From JAISDD01 sp031553935 (GTDB lineage Bacteria; Bacillota; Syntrophomonadia; Syntrophomonadales; Syntrophomonadaceae), in NCBI GenBank assembly GCA_031553935.1, contig JAVBKS010000001.1, positions 62,001 through 126,000 of the forward strand: 64,000 nt of DNA, in the 5' to 3' direction. The number at the start of each line of letters is the position of its first letter. The stretch's first letter is position 1. The notes under the pieces were generated by a model. The model was not told the origin of the DNA, did not search any database, and was given only the letters and a program-made list of their open reading frames with translations. Both the position numbers and the translations under genes were made by a program. Below, piece after piece: positions 1 through 9,331 of this stretch.

Positions 1-2746
1 GCCCTAATCCAGTTCCGCCATAGCGGGAGGCAATAGTACTGTCTGCTTGCTCGAAAGTCACGAATAACCTCTTTAATTGTTCTTCGGTCATGCCAATACC
101 GTTGTCTTTGATCTTAAAGACTAAGTGTACTGAGCTTGCGGAATTCTCGATAACATCGACACAGAAATTCACCAAGCCTCCTTTAGGCGTAAACTTAACG
201 GCATTTCCCAAAAGATTAATCAATACTTGGTTTAAACGCAATTTGTCACCTAAAACATATATATCCGGCAGTTGATCAAGATTATTTCCGTAAGCAATCG
301 ATTTATCTTTACAACGCTGTTCGATTATACTGGAAACTTCATATAAGTTAGTTGGTAAATGAAAAGCTTCTTCCATGATCTCAAATTTTCCAGCCTCAAT
401 CTTGGACATATCGAGTACATCATTGATAATTCCCAATAAATGTGATGAAGCAACTGTGATTTCTAGAATTGACTTCAAAGCTTTAACAGCATTATTTTCA
501 TTAATTGAATTCCTAGCTATATGGGTCATACCAATAATCGCATTGAGCGGAGTTCGTATTTCGTGACTTATGCGGGCTAAAAACTCGCTTTTCGCTTGAG
601 ATGCCACTTGGGCTGCTGCTTCTATTGCTTTCCGCTCCGTTATGTTACGTGCAATACCCATTATTCCAATTACTTTTCCATTTTGGATATGCGGAGTTTT
701 AATGGTTTCAAACAATAGTGCTTTTCCAAGCTGCTTGGAATAGATACTTTCCTCGACAACCTCAATATTGCCACCTTGTATGATCTCTGCTTCTGCCAGT
801 CTATAGCTTTCGTAAAGTTCATAATCTCCGAAAATATCTGCATCATTTTTGCCGATAATATCTTTTGGCCGCATGCCAAAATAGTCAGCGAAACTATTAT
901 TGCATTGGGTGTAGTATCCATTTTTATCTTTGCAAAAAATCAAGTCAGGGATAGATGAAAAAACGGTTTTTAGAGTCGAAGTCTGAACCTCAAGTTCATG
1001 AGTCCTTATCTCGACTAAGCTTTCAAGGTTTTTTCCCAATCTTCTATTTTTGTAATAGAGCATTAATAGTGCAACTAAAGAAACAATAAGCAAGCCTGTG
1101 AAAACAATAAGGTATGGAATAATATCCCTGAGCATTTTGCTTTGATAATCAAAAACCTTATGAATCCAGTGATTATTAATGATCTCGACATTGATGTTGC
1201 GCTGCGCTTTACCAATAATCGAACGCAATAAGGTTTCATTCAGATTGAACCCAAAACTATAGGGCGTTTCATGGTCGAATATGATACTTGAACGAAAACC
1301 CGGTTCTTCCCGGTAATTTGTTTGGCTCAAGAGCCGGTTTTGGGAAGCCATCAAAAAATCAATTTCACCTTTTTTGAGTCCCGCGAACGCTTCATCCGAG
1401 CTCATGTAATAAATGGTGTTAGTGCTGTTAGGGAACCATTCATTATACATGCTAGCAAAAGGAGAGTCTTTTATTAGTCCAACTTTGCTATAAAGTATCT
1501 GATTGAGCTCTGTATCGGGATGCACTGCAGTTGTTACTAGAGTACATAGATCATAGGAGAATGGTAATTCTGAGTGGAGATGATCATGAATATCGCTAGG
1601 AGTATGCATGAAGCCAGTAAACATTGCTACTTCGCCGTCGCGCAGATCATTGGTTATTTTTTGCAATGACAGCCCCGGTTGATTTACGACTTCAAATTCG
1701 ATCCCAGTCAAGGCAGTAATTTCTTTTAAGATATCAATAGCGATACCTTGGAATTCATTTTCTTTTTCATTATAGAAACTAATCGGATAATTGTCAGACT
1801 CAGCTGCTAGCCGAACTTTGCCGCTGTTATCATTAAGCGCATGAATATATGCCATTTCCTCATCCGTAAAACTGGAAAATAGTTTGTGGCGCATAATATC
1901 GCGATTACCTTCTGCGTAAAGATTGCTTATATAGGCAACCCCTCCATTGTCCAGGAATTTCTGAGTAACACTAATAATTGACTTCAATTCTTGATTTGCT
2001 GTCGACATTGATATCGGAGTATAAATAATAGGGAAATAATCCTGGGCTTCAATAAATTCATAGCTTTCAAAAAAATAAATTGCCGGCGCTTCATCCAAAA
2101 AAGCATCTACTTTTTGTTCCCTTAACAACTCAGCAGCAGCGGTATAATCCGAAACAAAGAAAACCTCAACCGGCATACTCGTAGTACGCACTACTTGTCC
2201 TGCTGTCGCCGACCCTTCCAAAAAAGCATAACGCATTGGTCTAATCATGGAATTATGATCATGATGCATGCTCATTTTATTGTCAATATTAGTAAACATC
2301 TTGATAGAACGATCGTACATAGCATCAGTCATGAGAAAGTTTTGCCGCATTTCTTGAGACAATGAAAGTTCGCTGGAGAAATCTAGGGTATTGTCCTCCA
2401 TAGCGACTAATAGATCATTCTTATCATAAAATTGATGTTGAAATGGAATGCCGAACATTCTGCTTAACATCATACATAAACGTACAGAGAAACCTCCCTT
2501 GGTCCCATCGCTAAACTCGAAAGCCTCTCCACTTAACAGCGTTCCATAAGTAAATTGATCATATTTTTCTTTCAGACCTTCAATCGCTTGAATTTCTTCT
2601 TTCGTAACTCCAGGAATTAGTTTATAATCTGCTATGTATTCTAGATAATCTTTTTGGTCCAAAGGTCTTATATTGTAGCTGCATCCTATAATGTTGGAAA
2701 TACAAAAAACAAGTGTCAGTATCCCAATCTTAAACCGAGATTGCAT
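1..2746 (-). CDS. Sensor histidine kinase with tandem solute-binding domains (3' end cut by window edge)
   Basis: The reading frame runs from ATG at 2746 off the left edge (at least 915 codons). An N-terminal signal ends in a lipobox-like IIGC (Cys22). Two successive regions, about residues 45-275 and 315-530, resemble bacterial extracellular solute-binding family 3 (amino-acid/BvgS-type sensor) domains. A membrane segment follows near residues 555-580 (motif TGLLIVSLVALL), then a PAS domain (starting near SIPDLIFCKDKNG), then a HisKA domain with the SHEIRTP motif and phospho-acceptor His728, then most of a HATPase domain (N box NLLGNAVKF, G1 DNGIGMT, G2 GTGLG at the edge). By family knowledge it autophosphorylates on binding a small periplasmic-side ligand; receivers may follow outside the window. 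The combination of lipobox and later membrane segment is odd. It is divergent from another kinase gene starting at 3023. Domain calls are by eye; the ligand is unknown. Confidence 0.9.
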   Translation of the reverse strand, partial: MQSRFKIGILTLVFCISNIIGCSYNIRPLDQKDYLEYIADYKLIPGVTKEEIQAIEGLKEKYDQFTYGTLLSGEAFEFSDGTKGGFSVRLCMMLSRMFGIPFQHQFYDKNDLLVAMEDNTLDFSSELSLSQEMRQNFLMTDAMYDRSIKMFTNIDNKMSMHHDHNSMIRPMRYAFLEGSATAGQVVRTTSMPVEVFFVSDYTAAAELLREQKVDAFLDEAPAIYFFESYEFIEAQDYFPIIYTPISMSTANQELKSIISVTQKFLDNGGVAYISNLYAEGNRDIMRHKLFSSFTDEEMAYIHALNDNSGKVRLAAESDNYPISFYNEKENEFQGIAIDILKEITALTGIEFEVVNQPGLSLQKITNDLRDGEVAMFTGFMHTPSDIHDHLHSELPFSYDLCTLVTTAVHPDTELNQILYSKVGLIKDSPFASMYNEWFPNSTNTIYYMSSDEAFAGLKKGEIDFLMASQNRLLSQTNYREEPGFRSSIIFDHETPYSFGFNLNETLLRSIIGKAQRNINVEIINNHWIHKVFDYQSKMLRDIIPYLIVFTGLLIVSLVALLMLYYKNRRLGKNLESLVEIRTHELEVQTSTLKTVFSSIPDLIFCKDKNGYYTQCNNSFADYFGMRPKDIIGKNDADIFGDYELYESYRLAEAEIIQGGNIEVVEESIYSKQLGKALLFETIKTPHIQNGKVIGIMGIARNITERKAIEAAAQVASQAKSEFLARISHEIRTPLNAIIGMTHIARNSINENNAVKALKSILEITVASSHLLGIINDVLDMSKIEAGKFEIMEEAFHLPTNLYEVSSIIEQRCKDKSIAYGNNLDQLPDIYVLGDKLRLNQVLINLLGNAVKFTPKGGLVNFCVDVIENSASSVHLVFKIKDNGIGMTEEQLKRLFVTFEQADSTIASRYGGTGLG

Positions 2747-3022
2747 TTAGTCTCCTTAAATACTACTTATTTATAAAATTATTCTACTATAATATTTATA
2801 TCGCACGGAATTAATTATTACAATAGGACTCCTTCCAGCTCTTAAAAAGGTAATAAAAAAATTATTTATTGTTTTTATTGCAATAACAATATATTTAGTT
2901 TTAAGTTTCGTATATAATTATCTACACTTATCCAACTATGGGCTCTGGCTTTACTTTCGATAATTAAATAGAGGAACTATGCTCTGAAAAATGCAGCAAT
3001 TATTATTAGAGAGGATGAAACT

Positions 3023-4951
3023 ATGGCTTCTATTAACAAGCAACAAAATGAGCATGAAAAAAAACCTATCCGGAATCTTTTTTCGAGTTTTTCTCAGCAA
3101 GTCCCCATTAAACATCAGCAAAATTTCAAATTGGCTATCCTAAATACCAACATAGGAAGAATGCACGCCCTATCTGCATACATAATTATTATCCAAATCC
3201 TATTAAATGTCATTAATGTATTGAGACCGGTCCAAGCGACAGCAGCCAACCGACCAGTAAACCCCGGTTTTCTTGTCATAGATATCAAATATTATATTGT
3301 ATTATCTATTATCACCCTTTCAATTGGTACTATCTACTTCATACTCTTTTCTATGGTAAAACGCGGCAAAATCTCAAAACCTGGAATTAAAGCCTTTTTA
3401 GTCCAAAGTCTTTTATATATATATTTTTGTATTCAATTAGTTTTTTGCACTTTTAATGTTTTTGCCACTGGTGGGGTTAACAGTTATATCATTGCGCTTT
3501 TGATAATAAGCCTATTCCCAATTCTTAGGCCTTTGCAGGCCATGATGAGTATTATTATTTCCTTTGCATATATACTGACCATAATGTATCTTAGCCGCAA
3601 CCTGTCCGATGCTTGGAATTCAATTATACTTACTGATTTATGGACGAACCTAATTATTATTTCCTTTTTCGCCATACTAATTTCCATACTCATGTATAAC
3701 ATGTTTGTTGACAACTTTTTGAAGAGTGTTGAACTCTTAAAAGCTAATAGTGTTTTAGAAGAAACCGTGCAAAAACGAACAATTGAACTTGAAGAACAAA
3801 CCAAAGCTGCCCAAGTGGCATCCCAAGCTAAAAGCGATTTTTTAGCTAGAATGAGCCACGAAATTAGAACTCCCCTCAATGCAATAATAGGAATGGCTCA
3901 AATAGCTAGTCTTTCCAGCGATTCTAATAAAACCAAGTCTTCAATAAAAGAAATCAAGTTAGCTTCAGAACACTTAAACGACCTTTTAAGTGATATATTA
4001 GATATTTCCAAAATCGAGTCAGGCAAATTCGAACTAAACAAGGAACCTTTCAATTTTATTACCTGTATTAACGAAGTCACCAGTCTCATTAAAATGCGCT
4101 GCACCGAAAAGAAAATAGCTTTTACCGATAATTTGGCTGCGCTCCCCAATGAAAACATTATTGGAGATAAAACCAGGATTAAGCAAGTATTGTTGAATAT
4201 ACTAGGCAATGCCGTAAAATTTACCCCCTCATCCGGTGTGATTGATTTTTTCATCGAAGTCGTATCTAATAATCCCAGCGAATTGCAGGTCAAGTTCACA
4301 GTAAAAGATACAGGTATAGGAATGACAACGGAGCAAATAAAAAAACTTTTCACTTCCTTTGAGCAAACTGACTTGAGTATAGCTGTTAGATATGGTGGAA
4401 CCGGTTTAGGGCTAGCCATCAGTCAAAACTTAGTAATGCTTATGGGTGGCTTAATATCTACTCAGAGTCAATTAAATAAGGGTTCGGTTTTCGAATTCAG
4501 CCTATGTTTTCCCAAATGGATAGAACCTCTACCTAGACTCGAGATGCTTCCAGCTGTCATCCCTGTTTTTCCAGGGAAGAAAATTCTCTTGGTTGAAGAC
4601 ATCGAAATTAACCGGATTATCATTACAGAGCTACTAAATGAAACCCAGTTGGAAATAACTGAGGCATTAGATGGAAAAGAAGCGTTAGAAATATTTAAGT
4701 CTTCACCTGAAAACTACTTTAGTCTTATCTTAATGGATATTCAGATGCCCAATGTTGATGGTTATCTAGCAACCAGAAATATCCGTTCCCTTGATAGAGC
4801 TGATGCTAAAATCATTCCTATTATCGCGCTTACTGCAAACGCTTACCAGGAAGATGTGAATCTAGCCCTAGATTCTGGAATGAACGATCACTTATCAAAA
4901 CCAATAGAATTTGAAAAACTATTGAATTGCCTGCATAAACACTTCCGATAA
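3023..4951 (+). CDS. Hybrid membrane histidine kinase with C-terminal receiver
   Basis: A 642-residue protein. The first about 225 residues hold five or six hydrophobic membrane segments with short loops and no evident extracellular sensor domain. A short coiled coil (around VLEETVQKRTIELEEQ) leads to a HisKA domain with SHEIRTP and phospho-acceptor His279, a HATPase domain (NILGNAVKF, DTGIGMT, GTGLGLA) and a C-terminal receiver (LLVEDIEINR, phospho-acceptor Asp572 in LMDIQMP, and the conserved KP near the end). The start ATG follows AGAGGATGAAACT, a fair ribosome binding site. Its catalytic core closely resembles that of the divergent kinase ending at 2746, suggesting related or duplicated sensors. 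No dedicated output regulator is adjacent, so phosphate may pass to an HPt protein elsewhere, for example the 999-residue kinase at 15680. The signal is unknown. Confidence 0.93.
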   Translation: MASINKQQNEHEKKPIRNLFSSFSQQVPIKHQQNFKLAILNTNIGRMHALSAYIIIIQILLNVINVLRPVQATAANRPVNPGFLVIDIKYYIVLSIITLSIGTIYFILFSMVKRGKISKPGIKAFLVQSLLYIYFCIQLVFCTFNVFATGGVNSYIIALLIISLFPILRPLQAMMSIIISFAYILTIMYLSRNLSDAWNSIILTDLWTNLIIISFFAILISILMYNMFVDNFLKSVELLKANSVLEETVQKRTIELEEQTKAAQVASQAKSDFLARMSHEIRTPLNAIIGMAQIASLSSDSNKTKSSIKEIKLASEHLNDLLSDILDISKIESGKFELNKEPFNFITCINEVTSLIKMRCTEKKIAFTDNLAALPNENIIGDKTRIKQVLLNILGNAVKFTPSSGVIDFFIEVVSNNPSELQVKFTVKDTGIGMTTEQIKKLFTSFEQTDLSIAVRYGGTGLGLAISQNLVMLMGGLISTQSQLNKGSVFEFSLCFPKWIEPLPRLEMLPAVIPVFPGKKILLVEDIEINRIIITELLNETQLEITEALDGKEALEIFKSSPENYFSLILMDIQMPNVDGYLATRNIRSLDRADAKIIPIIALTANAYQEDVNLALDSGMNDHLSKPIEFEKLLNCLHKHFR

Positions 4952-5099
4952 TCTGGTGATTGTATAATATGTCCAAAAATGAAGTCAGTTGGCAATCAAT
5001 AGAAACGACTCCGCTAATTGCTTTTTTCAAGGTTTATTTAGTATTAAACGCAATGAGCTCACTATGATATAATTTTTAAAAACAAGAGGAAGTGAAGGT

Positions 5100-5540
5100 A
5101 TGAGTGGATTCGAAATCAACATTATCGTTAGTGACAGTTTAAGCGCATTGGAGTTGTACGAGAGTATTTTTGAGATTCAAAGGGTTGAAGTTACTTCTTA
5201 CCCTCTGGGTTTAAATGAAGCTGTCTTCTTATTATATGGCAGCCGCATACATCTTCTGGATGCTAACTATGAATTTAATATGGTCGCTCCTAATGCCGAA
5301 GACCCCAAACCATTTTGGTTTAATGTATTTGTTCCTGATATTAAGGAGACTTTTGCCAAAGCCCTAAAGGCAGGCTGTCATGAAGTTCAACCAATAACGG
5401 AAATGCCCGATTTCGGTATTTCGAATGCTTTTTTCGCTGACCCTTTCGGCTACACTTGGATGTTGCACCAAGTTCACCGCGAGGTCAGTTTTGAGGAGCG
5501 TTGCCGTATAATTGAAGAAAGAATGAATTTTCTTAAATAA
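5100..5540 (+). CDS. VOC (glyoxalase/bleomycin-resistance fold) family protein
   Basis: A 146-residue soluble protein with the two-module beta-alpha-beta-beta-beta pattern of the vicinal-oxygen-chelate superfamily. The N-terminal module starts FEINIIVSDSLSALELYESIF; the C-terminal module ends with FFADPFGYTWMLHQV, a typical VOC strand pattern of PhnB-like members. Members bind a metal or small molecule and include isomerases, dioxygenases and resistance proteins; the substrate cannot be deduced here. The start ATG follows AGAGGAAGTGAAGGT. A TATAAT-like hexamer lies at 5068-5073, but I see no clear -35. The gene stands alone. Confidence 0.8.
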   Translation: MSGFEINIIVSDSLSALELYESIFEIQRVEVTSYPLGLNEAVFLLYGSRIHLLDANYEFNMVAPNAEDPKPFWFNVFVPDIKETFAKALKAGCHEVQPITEMPDFGISNAFFADPFGYTWMLHQVHREVSFEERCRIIEERMNFLK

Positions 5541-5701
5541 GCACAAGCCATCACTGAAAACGACAAATTCAATGCATTCACTAATTTTATGTTATAGGCA
5601 AGAGGTATAATTAATCCATAAACAAATCGATTTTTGCCATTAGATTGATGAACCTAACTGAACAGCACATGAATAATTCTTTAGTTTAAGGAGGAAATAG
5701 T

Positions 5702-5896
5702 ATGCCAGTAATTACGATTGAAATGGTGCCTCAAGACTATGAGAAGAAGGCCGAAATTGCGAAAGTTTTTACGAATGAACTTAGTCGCATAACTGGTATC
5801 CCGAAAGAACCAATCTCTGTTTTGTTCCACGACTTATCGCCGGAACATGCGGCATCAGCTGGAGAAATGTTAGCTGAGAAATTCAAAAGAGAATAG
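5702..5896 (+). CDS. 4-oxalocrotonate tautomerase family protein
   Basis: A 64-residue protein beginning MPVITIEM, so after Met removal Pro1 would be N-terminal, which is the catalytic base of the tautomerase superfamily. Length and pattern (beta strand, helix around YEKKAEIAKVFTNELSRITG, then the strand PISVLFHDL) match the small 4-OT subunit, which forms hexamers. Family members catalyse keto-enol tautomerisation or hydrolytic dehalogenation; the substrate is not predictable. A strong site AAGGAGG lies just upstream of the ATG. An intergenic terminator follows at 5999-6037. Confidence 0.85.
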   Translation: MPVITIEMVPQDYEKKAEIAKVFTNELSRITGIPKEPISVLFHDLSPEHAASAGEMLAEKFKRE

Positions 5897-5998
5897 TTTC
5901 TATAACTAAACATAGAAAGTACAGAGAAAACAGCGGTTTTGAAATGAAGCTCGCATATAAAGACGAAGTAATTAGAGCGAATTGCAGATAGGATTTTA

Positions 5999-6037
5999 GA
6001 CAGAAACAGCTGCCTCTTTCGGGCAGCTGTTTCTGTC
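5999..6037. terminator. Bidirectional intrinsic terminator hairpin
   Basis: A perfect 16-bp inverted repeat (5999-6014 with 6022-6037) with a 7-base loop lies between the plus-strand tautomerase gene and the convergent minus-strand deacetylase gene. Runs of T are short on both sides, so efficiency is uncertain, but position and stem strength fit a shared terminator. Confidence 0.75.
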
Positions 6038-6053
6038 AGAATAAGCAGTAAAA

Positions 6054-8180
6054 CTAATTAGGAAAGGAAACTGTTATCTTAATATTAGAAAACTTGCGCA
6101 GGTATTCTTCCAGCGGGGCCATTTTTTTCACCATACCTATGCGAGCTAATTCTAAAGAATGATCTTTGGTAGTACCATTGTAGAAAGGCTCACGAACAGA
6201 GAATTGCACCGCAAAGCCTTGCTTGTAAGCAATATCTTGCAACTCAGCCGAATACATTCCAAAAGGAAAAGCTAGACCCCAGGTCGGGTTTTCGTATATT
6301 GCATTGACTGGAGTATCGGCAACGAATTTTATATATGGATTAACATTTGCATATACGAAACGATCACCTTCGCCATCTCCTGCGCGGCTATTCCAATAAG
6401 CATTGTATCCGGATTCACTACTAAATAGATCTCCTTTCATCCGGAAAACACCTTCAATGGGGGTTCCCTTACTATCGGTCTGATAATTCCCGGTAACGAA
6501 TTTAATGCAATAAGCCGTATCTTTCTGAAATGTCACCTTAATATTTTCGTCGAAATCAATTTCGATGCCTTTGTCATAGTAGTCTTGCCAAGCATCATGC
6601 GGCGAAAATCCGGTTTTAACTTTAATAAAACCATCGGGATTGCCATTGTTCCAATATCCGATATAGATATCGACTAAGCTGGCATATTGGCTTCCAAATG
6701 GTTTCGCGGCATCAATTACTAATGATTGGCTTTGGAAAGTTTTGTTAAACTCGATTCTAAAAGTACTTTCCATTTTTTCAAATGGCCCTAGAGCGAAACT
6801 TTTCTGCTCGCCTGGTGACTTTTGCAGAACTGTAGTATTAGAGGCACCAAATATAGGTATTGCCGAAACAAAGCTCTGTCCTTGGGTGACCTTGGGTTCC
6901 ACTAACTCTTCTTTATATTCAGAACTTATAAACTTTTGAATCTGTTCTTTACTGCGGCTGAGGTCTCTTGCCACTCTATTTTCATAGTCTGCACTAGTTT
7001 CCAGATTTCCGTAGCCATTGGACGCGATGATTACCGGCAGAGCGTGATGATCTGCCCAGCCCTCGACTAATTGATAGTCGGAGTTGGGACTATTGGTTGC
7101 ACAGTTTTTTTGTTCGTAGGGTAGTGACGGACTAGCATAAATTCGGTATTGCTTTATTTCTTCAGCGATCTCTTGGGTAACTAAATGCAAGTTATACCAA
7201 TTGCCGGCTTCAACTGTGTATGGTTTTTCAAAGTATAAGACATCATAGCGGCCATTGGGCCATGTAGAGTCTTCATTAACAGTATCATACAGATCAGTCG
7301 ATTCTTTTTTGGGCCGCCATTTAGAATTAACAACCTTTTCTTCTGTGATAGCGTGTGCTCCCGCCTTTTTGCCAATAGAAACCTTAATGCTCATATCATA
7401 ATACGCTTCGGCTGGAATATGAGTTGCACATCTGAGCAACACCCTGTCTACAGTCATTGTTTTATCTGCATAAAAGCCTAAATACGATTCTATGGGATAC
7501 AGTGTTCCCGAACTTTGATCCATAGCCGTACCTGCTATTGGCAACGAAAAATATGAACTGTGCTCGAAGGCCTGCCCTTGGTTTTCATATGCATAAATAC
7601 CATCATCCTGCCATATATGTGATGGCAGAGCTCCATGAACACTGCCGTCACTAGAAGTCAAGACGAAATTATGTAGACCAGCTGTATGAGAGCCCACTGA
7701 GCATAGCTGCGATTGCTCCATTTCTCTGGCCTGCTCCCAAGTGATAAAATTCGGCTCACCGATGGAATCACCTATTAAGAATAAAGTGAATTTCATATTG
7801 TACTTCTTCAAAATCGGAAAAGCATGTTCATAAACCGAGACGTCTCCATCATCAAAAGTTATCAGAATCGGATTCGTCGGAAGCGCTTCTTTGGCTGTTT
7901 TCCCATTAATGAAATCACTGTACTCCGCTAGACTCAAAGTATTAAAATGATTATCATACAACCACTTTAACTGTTTTTCGAATTCACTATTCGAATGATA
8001 ATAATCCTCATCCGGAGCTATACGATGATAAAGCAATACCGGAATTTGCTCCTCAACTTCTTTATTGACGCCACTGGCGATAAGTGGATTTGTGCCGCCA
8101 ATAGTGAGTACCATGGCCAAAACTATAATAAGCATTGGCTTCAGCTGCTTAAAAATGTAATCAAACAAACTTTCCATCAC
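6054..8180 (-). CDS. Secreted polysaccharide deacetylase with NodB domain split by a large insertion
   Basis: A 708-residue protein with an N-terminal membrane/signal segment (about 15-36). The first half of a NodB/CE4 domain follows: PVLLYHRI, metal-binding TFDDGD (108-113) and SHTAGLH (164-170), the latter resembling the IcaB/PgaB form SHTxxLH. The other half, with FPFGMYS (638-644) and a final RIGM strand, appears only after about 450 residues. The inserted part looks like two beta-sandwich modules, possibly carbohydrate binding (for example around VDIYIGYWNNGNPDGF). Predicted role: removal of N-acetyl groups from an extracellular polymer such as a poly-N-acetylhexosamine. It is the last gene of the six-gene operon, 9 bases after the GH18 gene. 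Start is GTG 8180 or ATG 8177; neither has an ideal ribosome binding site. The substrate is inferred from family and context only. Confidence 0.88.
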   Translation of the reverse strand: MMESLFDYIFKQLKPMLIIVLAMVLTIGGTNPLIASGVNKEVEEQIPVLLYHRIAPDEDYYHSNSEFEKQLKWLYDNHFNTLSLAEYSDFINGKTAKEALPTNPILITFDDGDVSVYEHAFPILKKYNMKFTLFLIGDSIGEPNFITWEQAREMEQSQLCSVGSHTAGLHNFVLTSSDGSVHGALPSHIWQDDGIYAYENQGQAFEHSSYFSLPIAGTAMDQSSGTLYPIESYLGFYADKTMTVDRVLLRCATHIPAEAYYDMSIKVSIGKKAGAHAITEEKVVNSKWRPKKESTDLYDTVNEDSTWPNGRYDVLYFEKPYTVEAGNWYNLHLVTQEIAEEIKQYRIYASPSLPYEQKNCATNSPNSDYQLVEGWADHHALPVIIASNGYGNLETSADYENRVARDLSRSKEQIQKFISSEYKEELVEPKVTQGQSFVSAIPIFGASNTTVLQKSPGEQKSFALGPFEKMESTFRIEFNKTFQSQSLVIDAAKPFGSQYASLVDIYIGYWNNGNPDGFIKVKTGFSPHDAWQDYYDKGIEIDFDENIKVTFQKDTAYCIKFVTGNYQTDSKGTPIEGVFRMKGDLFSSESGYNAYWNSRAGDGEGDRFVYANVNPYIKFVADTPVNAIYENPTWGLAFPFGMYSAELQDIAYKQGFAVQFSVREPFYNGTTKDHSLELARIGMVKKMAPLEEYLRKFSNIKITVSFPN

Positions 8181-8189
8181 CTTTCAAAG

Positions 8190-9281
8190 TTATTCCAAGT
8201 TGCCGTTTTTGTAGTAACAATATATCATGTCCCAAATACCATCAGCCTCTAAGCCTTTGCGCCATGCTGCCATACCCGCTAAATTAAAGTCATAAACCTG
8301 ATCTAGCTTAAGGGATAGCGAATGTTCATCCTCTAACCAGGCAAAATATTTGTTATGCCCTTGTTCGAATTCGGCAAATATTTGTTCGGTATCTTTTTCT
8401 CTGTGCATATTTGCTTTATTATTGATAAAAAACTTGCTAAGTTCATCCATCCCGTATTCCCGTGAGGTCGTCTCTACTCTATCACCTTGTTTTTTATCGC
8501 TAACCCATAGTCTCGAATAAAATGGTACTCCTAAAATTACCTTTTGCGAATCAATTTGACTCAAAGTCTCATTCAAGCCGCTCTTCACCCAATCGATAGC
8601 AGCCATGGGCCCGGCAAGGCCGCCTACATAGTGTTGGTCATAGGCCATAATAATTAAGTAGTCGGAGTTTTTGGAAAGAGCCACAATATCGAATCCATTG
8701 ACATACTGCGGAAATGGAATATCTATCGATAAAGTAATATTTCGGGGTTTTAATTCGAGATAGAGCTCTTGCACAAAAGTATTGTAGAAACTACCTGTCT
8801 CCGCAGTCATTCCTTCAAAATCAAGATTGATGCCATCCAATTCATACTCAGAGCACAAACGCAGAATTTCAGTTATAACATTCTGGCGCTTGCTTGCTAC
8901 CGAGAAGACTTGATAAGGTATTTCGGAATTAAACTCATTACTGAGCATAGCCCAAACTTTCACATTGTTATTATGAGCTACTATGGTATATTGCTTATGA
9001 GCTACACTGCTGATCCGTCCTTCTGCATCCTTAAGTACGAACCAGGTTGGAGATAAAACATCTAAACCCGAGGGGATGTTTTTCTTGTCACTGGCAAAAT
9101 TCTGCGCTACTGTCCCCACATAATCCCAGGCCATGGTTGTTTTAAGACTTTCAAATTCACCGCTCGCCTTAGTCCCGCTATTTAATAGGTCTATTTCTTC
9201 CACTGCGGGGAATAAACATAAAAAGCTTAAGGTCAATATCGTTGCTAAAATTACTCCTAATTTAGTTTTTATATTAATCAA
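8190..9281 (-). CDS. Glycoside hydrolase family 18-like secreted protein
   Basis: A 363-residue protein with an N-terminal signal or anchor (hydrophobic to about residue 27) and a GH18 barrel. The active-site strand DGINLDFEG gives the expected D149, D154 and catalytic acid E156 of the DxxDxDxE signature, with Asn at the second position as in many YaaH-like Firmicutes members. YLIIMAYDQHY resembles the later GH18 substrate-binding strand. Family members cut beta-1,4-linked N-acetylglucosamine polymers or peptidoglycan. Next to a GT2 synthase and a deacetylase it may trim or release the polymer, like the C-terminal hydrolase domain of PgaB, though that domain is a different family. Located between the glycosidase-like lipoprotein and the deacetylase genes. 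Confidence 0.9.
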   Translation of the reverse strand: MINIKTKLGVILATILTLSFLCLFPAVEEIDLLNSGTKASGEFESLKTTMAWDYVGTVAQNFASDKKNIPSGLDVLSPTWFVLKDAEGRISSVAHKQYTIVAHNNNVKVWAMLSNEFNSEIPYQVFSVASKRQNVITEILRLCSEYELDGINLDFEGMTAETGSFYNTFVQELYLELKPRNITLSIDIPFPQYVNGFDIVALSKNSDYLIIMAYDQHYVGGLAGPMAAIDWVKSGLNETLSQIDSQKVILGVPFYSRLWVSDKKQGDRVETTSREYGMDELSKFFINNKANMHREKDTEQIFAEFEQGHNKYFAWLEDEHSLSLKLDQVYDFNLAGMAAWRKGLEADGIWDMIYCYYKNGNLE

Positions 9282-9331
9282 TCTGTTAATCTCCTAACTA
9301 AATCATATCTCAAACAGATTATACCATTAAT

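Noticed and set aside
2875..2886. Palindrome TTATTGCAATAA between divergent kinases as an operator
   Set aside because: Short and AT-rich in an AT-rich gap; could be chance.
3898..4419. 173-residue minus-strand reading frame
   Set aside because: Antisense to the kinase domain of the gene at 3023; no start signal.
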